Assembly (NCBI GenBank): GCA_945952045.1
Contig: CAMFHE010000011.1
Location: 62,001-126,000 of the forward strand
From: an uncultured Rhizobium sp.
GTDB lineage: Bacteria > Pseudomonadota > Alphaproteobacteria > Rhizobiales > Rhizobiaceae
Direction: 5' to 3'
Length of the DNA stretch: 64,000 bases
The position numbers and the translations under genes are program-made. Under the pieces are notes generated by a model that did no database searches, was not told the DNA's origin, and worked only from the letters and a program-made list of their open reading frames with translations. Of this stretch, positions 63,852 to 64,000 are shown one piece after another. Every line of letters starts with the position of its first letter. Position 1 is the first letter of the stretch.

Positions 63852-63921
63852 TGACCAAAGTGTCAACTTTCAAAAAGCATAAAAATGACGAGTTGGTCAG
63901 ATTTTTTTGACCAACTCGTCA
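63852..63921. promoter_or_regulatory. Three TGAC-N6-GTCA operators, including a 14-base perfect inverted repeat
   Basis: Copies lie at 63852-63865, 63886-63899 and 63908-63921; spacers are CAAAGT, GAGTTG and CAACTC. The second and third are exact reverse complements, TGACGAGTTGGTCA and TGACCAACTCGTCA, with an 8-base A/T-rich spacer. Copies one and three are direct repeats. On the minus strand a TTGACA with CTAGTC 17 bases on overlaps copy one, so binding would block the promoter of the unit starting at 63804. The layout fits a TetR-type repressor; its gene may lie beyond 64000 on the + strand. Confidence 0.65.
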
Positions 63922-64000
63922 AGTTTGTGCGATAGGGACATTGCTTGCATTTCGCTCGAAAAGGCGGGAATTGCGAAAGAATCAAGTCGCCACCACGCAG

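Noticed and set aside
63886..63921. Perfect inverted repeat with T-run as a transcription terminator
   Set aside because: The T-run lies inside the loop and not after the stem, a third related palindrome is present upstream, and it overlaps a promoter; an operator fits better.
1..64000. CRISPR arrays, insertion sequences, rRNA or tRNA genes
   Set aside because: No regularly spaced repeats, transposase-like proteins or tRNA cloverleaf candidates were noticed; tRNA absence should be confirmed by a dedicated search.

Overview
The window is high-GC (roughly 60 percent or more), densely coded alphaproteobacterial DNA. The protein families present, a 2711-2780 intergenic element resembling a repeat common in rhizobial genomes, and the many ABC uptake systems point to a member of the Rhizobiaceae or a close relative in the Rhizobiales. 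The content looks like an accessory replicon or genomic island: one secretion system plus several catabolic and uptake islands, with no rRNA, tRNA, transposase, integrase or CRISPR array seen. Functions below rest on motif and family recognition by eye; no database search was run.

1-22.4 kb (+ strand to 16.3 kb, then mostly -): the distal part of a type VI secretion system (T6SS) locus. Order: PAAR-type tip protein (cut by the window edge), a zinc-ribbon methyltransferase, an FHA protein, tssJ, tssK, tssL with an OmpA domain, a short TssM-like ATPase, full-length tssM, tssF, tssG, a second methyltransferase and a Ser/Thr-kinase-like protein. tssA, B, C, E, H, hcp and vgrG are not here and may lie upstream of base 1. 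Convergent to this is a five-gene minus-strand operon that looks like a partner-switching cascade: two HATPase (anti-sigma-like) proteins, a STAS protein, a STAS-methyltransferase fusion and a membrane dCache-HAMP-SpoIIE phosphatase. A divergent soluble SpoIIE-type phosphatase and a 215-residue protein of unknown function (22.5-23.1 kb) follow. The T6SS plus kinase, FHA, phosphatases, STAS and methyltransferases is the most unusual assembly here.

23.2-36.6 kb: an aryl/2-oxo-acid catabolic island. A minus-strand pair (FAD-linked oxidase, fused indolepyruvate ferredoxin oxidoreductase) is divergent from an AcuI-like reductase and an enoyl-CoA hydratase. A GntR/FCD regulator and a feruloyl-CoA-synthase-like ligase form a second minus-strand unit, divergent from a four-gene PotDABC-type ABC transporter. 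The two divergent promoter regions share an exact 13-base element next to TTGACA boxes, which suggests one regulator for the whole island.

36.9-37.6 kb: a solitary, intact atpB (F0 subunit a) without other ATP synthase genes. 37.7-46.0 kb: a siderophore island, with binding protein, two FecCD permeases, ATPase and siderophore-interacting reductase translationally coupled on the minus strand, divergent from a TonB-dependent receptor, followed by a convergent AraC regulator. 46.3-48.0 kb: a small exported acidic protein and a GAF-HD-GYP c-di-GMP phosphodiesterase.

48.2-52.4 kb: a second PotDABC-type transporter operon. 52.4-63.8 kb: a long minus-strand unit that starts with a uracil-DNA-glycosylase-like gene and continues with a GMC oxidoreductase, NIPSNAP protein, BMP-type ABC importer (binding protein, duplicated ATPase, two permeases), Atz/Trz-type amidohydrolase and creatinase, then a terminator and a LysR regulator. 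It probably imports and degrades a guanidino or related nitrogen compound. Its upstream region (63.85-63.92 kb) carries three TGAC-N6-GTCA operators, two of them the arms of a perfect 14-base inverted repeat.
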